DNA from: Candidatus Saccharimonadota bacterium
GTDB lineage: Bacteria; Patescibacteriota; Saccharimonadia; Saccharimonadales; Saccharimonadaceae
NCBI GenBank assembly: GCA_017510925.1
Contig: JAFWLT010000005.1
Coordinates: forward strand, 1-64,000
Direction: 5' to 3'
Length of the DNA: 64,000 bases
Position 1 is the stretch's first letter, and every line of letters begins with the position of its first letter. Below the pieces are notes generated by a model. The model searched no databases. It was given only the letters and a program-made list of their open reading frames with translations, and was not told where the DNA came from. The translations under genes were made by a program, and so were the position numbers. Of the stretch, positions 38,164 through 46,489 are shown piece after piece.

Positions 38164-39030
38164 ATGGAGAAAAGGAGAAAACACCAAATCTTGTTTCATA
38201 GAATCCTTTTACCAGTTCTGCTGACGCTACTTGGTGTAGCGTTATTTTTCTTGATTTCTCTTTTGATGGCTTCTGACATTATTGCTGCTGATGCAAAAAA
38301 CGGTAAACAGGATGTAGAGTGTGGTTTCTGCGAAGAATCTATGAAAATTATCAAGGAAGAAGAAGAGGCCGAAAAAGCTGCCGAAAAGGCTAGAAAAATT
38401 GCCGAAGCACGTGGCATTATTTATCTTACTTTTGACGATGGCCCTGGAGAATATACCAATGCTTTACTAGACACTCTTGAGAAATACGACGTAAAGGCTA
38501 CTTTCTTTGTGACTGGCAATGGTGATGACGCCGTAATCAAACGCGAGTTTGACGAAGGTCATACGGTGGCCCTACATAGCTTGTCTCATCAATATGCGCA
38601 CATTTATGCCAGTGTTGAAAATTATTTTTCTGATCTCGCTGGGGTCTCGGATAGAGTAAAAAATATCACGGGTGTGGAGTCTAAAATTATGCGTTTTCCG
38701 GGAGGGAGTTCCAACTTAGTATCAAAACGCTACGACCATAAAACTAGAATTATGAGCACGCTCACGCGCGAAGTAGAAGCGAGGGGTTATCATTATTTTG
38801 ACTGGAATGTGGACTCTGATGATGCAGGCAAAGCCAACTCGCCAGAAGTTGTTTTCAACAATGTTGTATCTAGGCTTAAGGACGGAGAGAATGTGGTGCT
38901 ACAGCACGACGTGAAGCCTTATTCCGTAGAAGCCGTAGCTCAAATTATCGAATACGGACTTGCTAATAATTTTGTGTTTGACGCTATCACTATGGAGACT
39001 CCTGTAGTCCATCACTCGGTGAATAATTAG
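38164..39030 (+). CDS. Polysaccharide deacetylase (NodB domain)
   Basis: 288 residues. One TM anchor (about 15-35), a Lys/Glu-rich helix (60-85), then the NodB barrel. The metal and base residues are Asp91-Asp92 in LTFDDGPGEYT, His138/His142 in ALHSLSH and RFPGGSSN. It would remove acetyl groups from peptidoglycan GlcNAc or another surface polymer, often protecting against lysozyme. Predicted outside the membrane. Single gene, leaderless-type start. Confidence 0.92.
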   Translation: MEKRRKHQILFHRILLPVLLTLLGVALFFLISLLMASDIIAADAKNGKQDVECGFCEESMKIIKEEEEAEKAAEKARKIAEARGIIYLTFDDGPGEYTNALLDTLEKYDVKATFFVTGNGDDAVIKREFDEGHTVALHSLSHQYAHIYASVENYFSDLAGVSDRVKNITGVESKIMRFPGGSSNLVSKRYDHKTRIMSTLTREVEARGYHYFDWNVDSDDAGKANSPEVVFNNVVSRLKDGENVVLQHDVKPYSVEAVAQIIEYGLANNFVFDAITMETPVVHHSVNN

Positions 39031-39052
39031 CTTGCACTGAAAACTTTTTTTG

Positions 39053-39061
39053 TGCTATAAT
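39053..39061 (+). promoter_or_regulatory. Extended -10 of the P-loop kinase gene
   Basis: TGCTATAAT ending 9 nt before the ATG at 39071. Confidence 0.72.
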
Positions 39062-39070
39062 GGAATCAAT

Positions 39071-39565
39071 ATGGAAGGTAATAAGTCAAAACCAAGAGCT
39101 CTACTCGTATTCGGGGCGCCTTGCAGTGGGAAATCAACTTTTAGCGAAAAGTTCGCTGACAAATTCGATTTGGCTCTCTATGATTTCGACGAGCTAAAAG
39201 TCAAATATCGTTTGACTAGAAAGAATATTTTATTAATTATCAAATTAATCGCACATACCGGTAAAACTATAATCATCGAAGGTGGTCTTTCTACTGAGAA
39301 AGAACGCGAAGAAATTAGAAACATTCTTCGCAATGCTGGATACAATCCATCTCTAGTATGGATTCAGACGGATGTTACTACCATCAGAAATCGTCTTAAG
39401 ACTCGCTACAAATCCGTAGAAAAAGCTAAAGAAATCTATGAAAAAGAAGTAGCAGCCATGGAAGCCCCTTCTGAGTTAGAAGATCCAATTATTCTTTCTG
39501 GTAAACATACATTTGATACCCAGACCAAACACGTACTAGCTGGTCTTGCCGATGTTGGTAGATAA
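39071..39565 (+). CDS. P-loop kinase-like protein (AAA_33/zeta-toxin-like)
   Basis: 164 residues. Walker A VFGAPCSGKST near residue 13-23, YDFDELK as an aspartate-containing second motif, IIIEGGLSTEKER, and a lid-like arginine-rich segment (RNRLKTRYKS). This is the layout of small kinases that phosphorylate nucleosides, RNA ends or UDP-sugars. No antitoxin gene lies next to it, so a toxin role is not supported. Substrate unknown. Confidence 0.78.
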   Translation: MEGNKSKPRALLVFGAPCSGKSTFSEKFADKFDLALYDFDELKVKYRLTRKNILLIIKLIAHTGKTIIIEGGLSTEKEREEIRNILRNAGYNPSLVWIQTDVTTIRNRLKTRYKSVEKAKEIYEKEVAAMEAPSELEDPIILSGKHTFDTQTKHVLAGLADVGR

Positions 39566-40094
39566 AGAATTTGGGGAAGTAATTGTTCGCAGGAACGCGT
39601 GGAGCCGTGGCGTCAAGTTCACGGTTTCTACGTCTGGGCGCCTTTCTATGTCCGTGCCAAAGCGTACGCCAGATTTTTTAGTTAAAAGATATTTAAATAT
39701 GAACCGGGAAGTAATTAGAAAAAAACTTCCTATCAATGACCCGACTACGCAGAGAACTCGTGATTATCAGAAAAAAGTTTTAATGAAAAAAGCCAAAGAA
39801 TATTTACCTTACCGTTTGGAATATTATGCCAAGCTATATGGCTATAAATACGAAAAATGCCGTCTTACTCACGCGAATACTAGATGGGGGTCTTGTTCTT
39901 CTAACAAAACTATTTCTCTTAATATTGGTCTTATGAAACTTCCAGAACCACTTAGAGATTATGTGATTTTGCATGAGCTTGCTCACCTTAATCATATGGA
40001 TCACTCGCCAGCTTTTTGGGAAGAAGTTGGCTCCCACGACAAAAATTACAAAATCCACAACAAAAAGATTAAGTTATTTAGTCCGGGGGTCTAG
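39552..40094 (+). CDS. YgjP-like zinc metallopeptidase (DUF45)
   Basis: 180 residues. The zinc motif HELAHLNHMDHSPAFW (HExxH with a third His downstream) and the upstream THANTRWGSCSSNKTISLN block are hallmarks of YgjP/DUF45 proteins. No signal peptide. It starts inside the kinase gene (14-nt overlap); the ATG at 39552 is chosen over a TTG six bases earlier. The biological substrate of the family is poorly known. Confidence 0.88.
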   Translation: MLVDKEFGEVIVRRNAWSRGVKFTVSTSGRLSMSVPKRTPDFLVKRYLNMNREVIRKKLPINDPTTQRTRDYQKKVLMKKAKEYLPYRLEYYAKLYGYKYEKCRLTHANTRWGSCSSNKTISLNIGLMKLPEPLRDYVILHELAHLNHMDHSPAFWEEVGSHDKNYKIHNKKIKLFSPGV

Positions 40095-40112
40095 ACATTT
40101 TGATTTTGCTTG

Positions 40113-40121
40113 TGCTATAAT
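40113..40121 (+). promoter_or_regulatory. Promoter of sortase gene 2
   Basis: TGCTATAAT; the hexamer ends 19 nt before the GTG start, with AAGGAGG in between. Confidence 0.78.
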
Positions 40122-40140
40122 AAAAGCATAAGGAGGAAAA

Positions 40141-40632
40141 GTGGAGTTAAAGAAAAGGTTCTCCTTTAGGAGAGTGTTTACTATATTATATATAGTAGCG
40201 TTTTTTGCATATCTTGCAGTTGGTCTAGTTCCAGCTGACGGTATTGCATACACAATCGATGGTGGGTTGGTCATTCCTAGTATCGATTTAACTTCTGGCG
40301 TAACTAAGCTAGAACTAAAAGACCACAAACTAAACACACCTGATTCAATTGTAGGAAGCTACAGCCAGAGTCGCAACAAGACATTTCTAGTTGGGCACTC
40401 TACTACAGTTTTCAAAGATCTTAATCAGGCTAAGGTGAATGACACTATTGTGTATAACAACACAGAGTACAAGATCACCTCTATGGAAGTATTTAGAAAG
40501 TCCGACATCGATATGAAGGATCTTCTAAAGGCCGAAAAAGAAGATACGCTAGTTCTAATGACTTGCGCAGGTGAGCCAATCGACGAAACCGACGCTACTC
40601 ATAGACTAATCGTAACTGCTGTAAAAAACTAA
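40141..40632 (+). CDS. Small sortase
   Basis: 163 residues with a GTG start after AAGGAGGAAAA. TM anchor at about 12-30. Triad: His86 in FLVGHSTTVF, Cys142 in LVLMTCAGEP, Arg155 in THRLIVTAV. It is shorter and closer to the standard sortase core than the enzyme at 7741, so two different sortases exist, perhaps for two signals. It lies convergent to a GH97 gene and has no obvious substrate gene beside it. Confidence 0.9.
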   Translation: MELKKRFSFRRVFTILYIVAFFAYLAVGLVPADGIAYTIDGGLVIPSIDLTSGVTKLELKDHKLNTPDSIVGSYSQSRNKTFLVGHSTTVFKDLNQAKVNDTIVYNNTEYKITSMEVFRKSDIDMKDLLKAEKEDTLVLMTCAGEPIDETDATHRLIVTAVKN

Positions 40633-40638
40633 TTTAAT

Positions 40639-42558
40639 TTAGATTTTTTCTAATCTAATTGCAAATCCACCACCCGGTGCCATATAGATATCTAGTATAT
40701 CAGACTTTTTAACTCGCTTTTTCGAAATCTCTATACTGTAAGGATTGTCGCGAAAATGTGCATCCTTGCCATCAATATACATATATGCTCGATACATACC
40801 AGCATCCAAAAAATCTAATTTTACTTTGACGCTTCTGCCGTCTTGATCTGTGACTCCACCAAGATACCAATCTTTTGAATCACGATCTTTTCTGGCTACT
40901 ACATAAAAATCGCCAACTTCACCACAAATCGGGACAGTTTTTTCAAAATTCGTTGGCACGACTTTTACAAATTCAAATAATTCAGGGAACTTTTCTTTAT
41001 AAATGAATGGTCTATCAGCTGCCATTGTCATACCTGAATAAATTGTCACAAAATACGCTACCTGGCGAGCAAGGGTAGTAGAGATTCTCTTAACGCTGTT
41101 TTCTATGTCAAAAATACCGTTGGTATAGTCCATACCACCAGCAAGTAGCCTAGTATATGGAAGATAACAAGGATGCGAAGGCCTAAGCGCTCCTCCTTCA
41201 TATTCTTGGCCGCGTGCTCCTTCGCGAGTAAGGAGGTTTGGCCAAGTGCGTTCGATACCGGTACCTTTAATAGGTTCGTGGATGTCGAGCATAATTTGTT
41301 TTTTGGCAGCTAACTCTACAGTTTTTTGGTAGTGATTTACACCAGCTTGTGAATGATGATATTCTTTTTTACCATTAATCGTAATCATACTACCAGCGTA
41401 TCCAGTTTTGATATAGTGTACACCGTTTGCAGCATAATAATTATAGGCATCCTCAATTTGATTTTCATAATTATCAACGAAACCAACGGTCTCGTGATGA
41501 CCTACAAGCTCGATATTCTTAGCCTTAGCATAGCTTGCCACTTCTTCTAAATTAAAGTCTGGGGTAGAAGTAGTAAATTTATTGTTGACGCCATTTTCTA
41601 GCCAGTTACCTTCCCAGCCATCATTCCAGCCTTCAATAAGAACGCCCTTGATACCGAGTTCTACAGCAGCATTAATATATTCTTTGGCGTGAGCAGTAGT
41701 TGCTCCGTGGCGCTCGCCTGGTGCCCAGGTCCATTCACCTACATACATTGCCCACCAAATACCGATAAATTTTAGTGTTTTAACCCAGGAGAAATCCTCT
41801 TTTGGAGGTTCATTTAACACATACATTACACGATTTTTGGTTAGATCTATAGCAGAATCAGCGATCATAATTAAGCGCCAGGGTGTGTTCCACGGCAACG
41901 TCACGTAGGCCTTAGCCCCGTCTGAGAGTGGCGTGACATCGGTGCTTAAAATATTATTCTCATCTAATTTTATAGTCGTAGATCCGTAATCATAAAGCGC
42001 TGCTTCGTGGACGGAAAGATATATACCACTCGGGATCCTAATAGTTAAAGGCGTATGCACGGATTCTTTTAGATCATAAACCTTGGCAGCTTCGTAATTA
42101 TATTCATAACGGTCTGGCCTGTATGCTGGAATTTGCCAACAAGTAGAATCTAGGTCTACATTAAATTCCGTAAGCTCGTTTTTAATCGTAACGTTTTCAT
42201 CACCAGTAAGTTCATATTTAAATGCCACTGCATCATTGAATGCTCTTACTCTAATGGTAAATTTCTCGAATACAAATTCACCTTCAACATATGTATTATC
42301 AATAAATTGGTCTTCGCCCCATAGCATCTCTACCGTTTCGTCGTGGCGAAAAGATCTAAAAGAAATTAATTTTAAATTAGTTTTCTTATAATCAGCTATG
42401 TCGAGATCAAGTTTAGAATTTTTAACAATTTCTTGGTCTTTTTTAAAAATATGATAAAAAATTTGGTGATTTTTGATATCAAGTTCAAATTTAATCTGGC
42501 CGTCTGGCGAGATAATAGATTTTTCTGTTTCGGAGTTTTTTAGTCCCCACCGTTTCAT
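40639..42558 (-). CDS. Glycoside hydrolase family 97 (alpha-glucosidase/alpha-galactosidase)
   Basis: 639 residues. An N-terminal beta-sandwich is followed by the barrel with the GH97 blocks FIGIWWAMYVGEWTWAPGERHGATT, GVLIEGWNDGWEGNW and LDIHEPIKGTGIERTWPN. GH97 contains both inverting (Glu base) and retaining (Asp nucleophile) enzymes; I cannot assign the mechanism with confidence. No signal peptide is seen at the preferred ATG (42558), so it would act inside. The family is typical of Bacteroidota, which raises transfer as a possibility. The -10 ends 6 nt before the start. Confidence 0.92.
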   Translation of the reverse strand: MKRWGLKNSETEKSIISPDGQIKFELDIKNHQIFYHIFKKDQEIVKNSKLDLDIADYKKTNLKLISFRSFRHDETVEMLWGEDQFIDNTYVEGEFVFEKFTIRVRAFNDAVAFKYELTGDENVTIKNELTEFNVDLDSTCWQIPAYRPDRYEYNYEAAKVYDLKESVHTPLTIRIPSGIYLSVHEAALYDYGSTTIKLDENNILSTDVTPLSDGAKAYVTLPWNTPWRLIMIADSAIDLTKNRVMYVLNEPPKEDFSWVKTLKFIGIWWAMYVGEWTWAPGERHGATTAHAKEYINAAVELGIKGVLIEGWNDGWEGNWLENGVNNKFTTSTPDFNLEEVASYAKAKNIELVGHHETVGFVDNYENQIEDAYNYYAANGVHYIKTGYAGSMITINGKKEYHHSQAGVNHYQKTVELAAKKQIMLDIHEPIKGTGIERTWPNLLTREGARGQEYEGGALRPSHPCYLPYTRLLAGGMDYTNGIFDIENSVKRISTTLARQVAYFVTIYSGMTMAADRPFIYKEKFPELFEFVKVVPTNFEKTVPICGEVGDFYVVARKDRDSKDWYLGGVTDQDGRSVKVKLDFLDAGMYRAYMYIDGKDAHFRDNPYSIEISKKRVKKSDILDIYMAPGGGFAIRLEKI

Positions 42559-42564
42559 ACTTTT

Positions 42565-42586
42565 ATTATAGCATATGTGATAAAAT
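42565..42586. promoter_or_regulatory. Divergent leaderless promoters of GH97 and CapA-like genes
   Basis: Minus-strand TATAAT at 42570-42565 (TGC before it) and plus-strand TAAAAT at 42581-42586 (TGA before it). Each ends 6 nt before its ATG. Confidence 0.78.
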
Positions 42587-42592
42587 AGAAAT

Positions 42593-44083
42593 ATGAGTAG
42601 GAGAAAAGAACACAAACTGGGCAAAGTTCTAATTTGCCTTTTCATTTTTATTATTCTAGGCGTGGGGGTATTCTTTGGAGTGCAATTCTTTACGAAGACT
42701 GGTATCTTTAGAATTCCTGGTGTAGTTTATTATGGCGAAGGGCTAAACGAAGTAGAAACAGCCAAACTTAAAGAAATTTTTACCGAAGAAGTCGATCTAG
42801 ACAAAGACGTTACAATTGATGCCAACTATACTCTAGAGATGCCAGCATTAGAAGTTGGTGAATATCTTTATGATATTTTAGTCCCAGTAACAGATTTTTA
42901 TAGCTCTGAAACTAATGTTGACGTAGAGAGCGTAGATCAATTATTTGACGAAGATTTTCTCACCCAAAAGGGAATTGAATTAATCTCAGTTTCGGAATTA
43001 GATTTTACTAATAAACTCCTATCTCTAAATGGCAAATATTATTTAGATGAGTTTGATACGGGCGCTGTATATAGAATCATCAATTTTAAGTCCGAAAAAT
43101 TTAGAGATGAAATTTGGCCTCTAGTTTCTAGTATGCTAGACAAGAATTTTCCAGGCACAGACACAGTACTTACTTTTGCACAAACTGGCGTAACGGCACT
43201 TTCTCGTGGTATGCATACTAAACTCAAATCCGTAAAAGACCCTAAATATTTTGCCGAATTAATCGGGCCATATCTTTCTTCATTTGATATTACGCATACT
43301 TCGAATGAATCTTCGTTTACAGATTATGCTGCTGATAGAAATATTTGCTCTGATAAGGCTTTCTTTGAAACTCTAACTGCTATCGGCCTTGACGTAGTAG
43401 AACTCACTGGCAACCACAACCAAGACTGTGGCAATCAAGCTGCTCTAGATTCAATCGATATGTACGAGCAGAATGGTATCAAGATCGTTGGTGGTGGCAG
43501 AAACGCAGAGGACGCTAAGAAACCTTTGGAATTATCCGGCAAAGGTACCAATATCACTATGTTAGGATTTAACCAATCCACTGGTGGTGCGACCAAAGGC
43601 TCTACTCCAGGCGCAAACCAATATTATGAAAACGTAGCAGCTGAACAAATTAAAGAAGCAAAAGACCGTGGTGATTTTGTAATTGTAGATGTGCAATATT
43701 ATGAATGTGCAGCTTATGCATCCGAGTACGAAGATCCTATTTGCGATGCTGCCAATTCTGCAGCTGGTGATCAAATTGGTTTCTTTAGGCATCTAATTGA
43801 CCTTGGGGCTGATGTAGTAGTTGGTACTAGCGCACACCAAACCCAGACTTACGAACTTTATAAGGATGGCGCTATTTATTATGGCCTTGGCAATCTCTTC
43901 TTTGATCAAGTTTGGTGGCCAGGCACTACCAGAAGCTTTATTTTGGCTCATTATTTCTATAATGGCAAGCTTCTTCAAACTAAGATTGTTGGTACAGTCT
44001 ACGGCAAAGATATGCAAACCAAGCTTCTTGATGCCGACACTATGAAATGGTGGACCGAGCGTTTGATGAAAGTACGTCCATAA
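42593..44083 (+). CDS. CapA/PgsA-type metallophosphatase-like surface protein
   Basis: 496 residues. TM anchor at about 13-33. The C-terminal half has CapA motifs: VVELTGNHNQDCG, GIKIVGGGRNAEDA, VVVGTSAHQTQTYE and YYGLGNLFFDQVWW. CapA proteins take part in poly-gamma-glutamate or capsule assembly; in organisms without capBC the role is unclear, and none are here. The N-terminal 220 residues match nothing I recognise. Leaderless-type start. Confidence 0.88.
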   Translation: MSRRKEHKLGKVLICLFIFIILGVGVFFGVQFFTKTGIFRIPGVVYYGEGLNEVETAKLKEIFTEEVDLDKDVTIDANYTLEMPALEVGEYLYDILVPVTDFYSSETNVDVESVDQLFDEDFLTQKGIELISVSELDFTNKLLSLNGKYYLDEFDTGAVYRIINFKSEKFRDEIWPLVSSMLDKNFPGTDTVLTFAQTGVTALSRGMHTKLKSVKDPKYFAELIGPYLSSFDITHTSNESSFTDYAADRNICSDKAFFETLTAIGLDVVELTGNHNQDCGNQAALDSIDMYEQNGIKIVGGGRNAEDAKKPLELSGKGTNITMLGFNQSTGGATKGSTPGANQYYENVAAEQIKEAKDRGDFVIVDVQYYECAAYASEYEDPICDAANSAAGDQIGFFRHLIDLGADVVVGTSAHQTQTYELYKDGAIYYGLGNLFFDQVWWPGTTRSFILAHYFYNGKLLQTKIVGTVYGKDMQTKLLDADTMKWWTERLMKVRP

Positions 44084-44105
44084 TATTCAAAAAACATTTT
44101 GCTTG

Positions 44106-44114
44106 TGGTATACT
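44106..44114 (+). promoter_or_regulatory. Promoter of the sensor-like membrane protein
   Basis: TGGTATACT with a leader carrying TAGGAGG. Confidence 0.6.
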
Positions 44115-44138
44115 TATATATATAATATAGGAGGTCAC

Positions 44139-45485
44139 GTGAATTTTATACATATACTAGTCATTGCTGTGGCTATACTTACTATTTTGGCAGCTTTGGC
44201 ACTAGTTCTCGGTAGCGCTAAGTCCGAAAAAGCCCACTCTTTGTGGTTTTTGGTTGCTGCTATCGGGGAAGTAATTTGGGCAGTTTCTATCGCTGTCTTT
44301 CTATCGCTTGGCGATGGGGAATTTGATTTTAGAGTAGCTCCGTGGCTCGTAAAAGGTGTTTATATTGGCGCTATCTTGATGGATACCTCAATTCTTGGCT
44401 ATATCTCTTGGCGATACAAATTTGGCAAATTCTTAACCTCAGTGTTTTTAATTGCCGGTATCGCACTGGCTACTATCTTTATTTATGATCCTTCTATTCT
44501 ATATTCAAGCATCAACCTAGGTGGTGGCACAAACTCAATCTCTATCGATATGAGTAGGGGCTTTTACATTGCTTATGAGATTTATTTCTGCTTACTCATC
44601 CCAGCATTCTGTGGTTTCTTGATTTATAGAATCAAACATACCGTTGATAAAAAAGCCAAGCAAGGGTATTTATTCTTCTTGATCGGTTTAGCTGTGGCTG
44701 GCGCCCTATCTGGTGTGTTCGATCTCATAATGCCACCATTTAGATACGATCTAATTTGGGTCGGGCCTCTCGCAATTGGTTTGATTATCTTAGGTTTCTA
44801 TTTCTCGATTCTTAAGTTTAAGATGGTATCTTTGAACTCTTCTTGGCTTAAGGTCCTCTCTACGATCGTGATTGTCGCTTCGGCATTTATCGTATATCTA
44901 CTGCTATTCCACTTAGTATTCTCAGCACTATTTAAGGTAAACAATCCTTCTATTCAGGTGCTACTTCTAAACTTTATTATGATTGCAATCGTGATACTTC
45001 TCACTCCAGCCTTTATGGAGATCAAAGACCTTACTAGATCGCTTATTATGACGAAGCAAATCGACCTTACATATATCGTAAAGAAACTCTCAATTATTGA
45101 TCGCAAAAAACCAAACCTAAAAGAAATTTCTGGGTTCTTGTCCGAACATATGCATTTCTCATATGTAGCCTTCTTCGTAAAAGACAAACTCTACGTGGCT
45201 GATGATTGCAAAATCCCTACCGAGTTACTCTCAAAGATTGCTAAATTACCTGCACCTACTCACGGAGTTTGGCAAAATGCTACCCACCTCAGCGTGGATG
45301 CTATGAAAGATGCAGATATCTCTAGAATCGCTATCCTTACTTCTGCTAGTGGCGAGCCAATGGGACAAATGATCTTTGGCCGTCCATCATCAAAAAATGC
45401 CTTGGATCATAAAGATTTGGTCGAAATAGCTATGATCGTAGGCTTAATGGGGACTATTATAGAAGATGGTGGCCGCAAGTCTTAA
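44139..45485 (+). CDS. 7TM sensor-like membrane protein with GAF-like end, no kinase
   Basis: 448 residues from a GTG placed 4 nt after TAGGAGG. Seven to nine TM helices cover about 3-285 in a pattern like the N-terminal 7TM region of histidine kinases. A soluble GAF-like part follows (LKEISGFLSEHMHFSYVAFFVKDKLYVADD, GEPMGQMIFGRP) and the protein then ends. No H-box or ATPase domain is present. It may be a membrane receptor passing a signal to another protein. The next gene starts within its last codons (20-nt overlap). Confidence 0.72.
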   Translation: MNFIHILVIAVAILTILAALALVLGSAKSEKAHSLWFLVAAIGEVIWAVSIAVFLSLGDGEFDFRVAPWLVKGVYIGAILMDTSILGYISWRYKFGKFLTSVFLIAGIALATIFIYDPSILYSSINLGGGTNSISIDMSRGFYIAYEIYFCLLIPAFCGFLIYRIKHTVDKKAKQGYLFFLIGLAVAGALSGVFDLIMPPFRYDLIWVGPLAIGLIILGFYFSILKFKMVSLNSSWLKVLSTIVIVASAFIVYLLLFHLVFSALFKVNNPSIQVLLLNFIMIAIVILLTPAFMEIKDLTRSLIMTKQIDLTYIVKKLSIIDRKKPNLKEISGFLSEHMHFSYVAFFVKDKLYVADDCKIPTELLSKIAKLPAPTHGVWQNATHLSVDAMKDADISRIAILTSASGEPMGQMIFGRPSSKNALDHKDLVEIAMIVGLMGTIIEDGGRKS

Positions 45486-46428
45486 ACAGACTAAGATGAC
45501 GATCTTGCTTTCTGTGAATGCAGCAGCAATTTTGATTGCCGGAGTTTTGATTGCTAGTGCAATTTGGCTTAACGGTGGGCTCGATTTTAAAGTAGTTGGT
45601 GAGCGTTCTGACGAGGTAGACGAAAAACTTACTCAAACTGCTATGATCGACGCAGAGAGTAATAATGAGAACGAACTTACCGAAGAACAGAAAAAGTACA
45701 TTACTTCAGTGCATACTAATGAGGGGATGAACTCCGAGCCAGTGCCAGATGGCGAACTTTGGGCAGGTGATTCTATCTTTATTTACCAAACTGGTAACGT
45801 AGATATTTGCGTAGGTGGAGATCTTAAAGATCTTGGCTCAATGTATTGGCAGACTTCTAACCAAGAAGTGATTTCCGGTTTTTATAATTCTGCTAGAACT
45901 TGGTTAGGCTATTCACCGGATACTTGTAGAACACCAATCATCAAGGGTGTAGGCAAAACTACTATTACTGCCGGTACTTATGATGGCACTAGGCGCGATA
46001 CCATCGACGTAGTAGTTCTAGAAGCACCAAAAGACAAATGGAAATACGAAGTTTTGTCATTAGTAAACCAAGAAAGAGTAAGAAACGGCCTAGAGAAGCT
46101 CAGCTGGGGTGAGACTTGCGCTTCGGCTGCAGAAGTAAGAGCAGAAGAAATTGTGACCGTTTATTCACATACACGCCCAGATGGGTCAAATTGGGACACG
46201 GCTTGTATCGAGCCTACTGGTGGTTATTCTACTTATCTTGAAGGTGAAAACCTGGTAGTCGGTAGCTCTGCCGTTTCTCCAGAAACTGCTGTAGCAGCTT
46301 GGATGAACTCAGAAAAACACCGTGAAAATATTTTGAATCCTAACTACACCAAACTTGCAGTCGGTTTTGTCTTTAGCCCAGACACTCAATACAAGACCCA
46401 CTGGTCACAATATTTCTCGAATTTCTAA
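45466..46428 (+). CDS. Secreted CAP/SCP-domain protein
   Basis: 320 residues. TM/signal segment at about 11-35. A Thr/Asp/Glu-rich spacer and an Ig-like region (80-180) precede the CAP domain (about 195-320): LVNQERVRNGLEKLSW, YSHTRPDGSNWDT, AVAAWMNSEKHRENIL and AVGFVFSPDTQYKTHWSQYF. CAP proteins are extracellular; in bacteria some act at the cell wall. The start overlaps the sensor-like gene by 20 nt, so the two are translated together. Confidence 0.9.
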   Translation: MVAASLKQTKMTILLSVNAAAILIAGVLIASAIWLNGGLDFKVVGERSDEVDEKLTQTAMIDAESNNENELTEEQKKYITSVHTNEGMNSEPVPDGELWAGDSIFIYQTGNVDICVGGDLKDLGSMYWQTSNQEVISGFYNSARTWLGYSPDTCRTPIIKGVGKTTITAGTYDGTRRDTIDVVVLEAPKDKWKYEVLSLVNQERVRNGLEKLSWGETCASAAEVRAEEIVTVYSHTRPDGSNWDTACIEPTGGYSTYLEGENLVVGSSAVSPETAVAAWMNSEKHRENILNPNYTKLAVGFVFSPDTQYKTHWSQYFSNF

Positions 46429-46444
46429 CCATATATTATATATA

Positions 46445-46476
46445 GAAAAAGACCCACCGGGGGGTGGGCCTTTAAA
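46445..46476 (+). terminator. Terminator after the CAP gene
   Basis: Stem CCCACC/GGTGGG, loop GGGG, with A5 upstream and T3 downstream; it could serve the convergent gene too. Confidence 0.75.
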
Positions 46477-46489
46477 ATAGGGGGTTGGT

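Noticed and set aside
39071-40094. Toxin-antitoxin reading of the zeta-like kinase and the following gene
   Set aside because: The downstream protein is a YgjP-type metallopeptidase, not an antitoxin, and the kinase lacks a clear zeta-toxin substrate motif.
42559-42645. Hydrophobic N-terminal extension of GH97 that would look like a signal peptide
   Set aside because: The extension runs through the divergent promoter region and into the opposite gene. The ATG at 42558 with the -10 at 6 nt is a better start.
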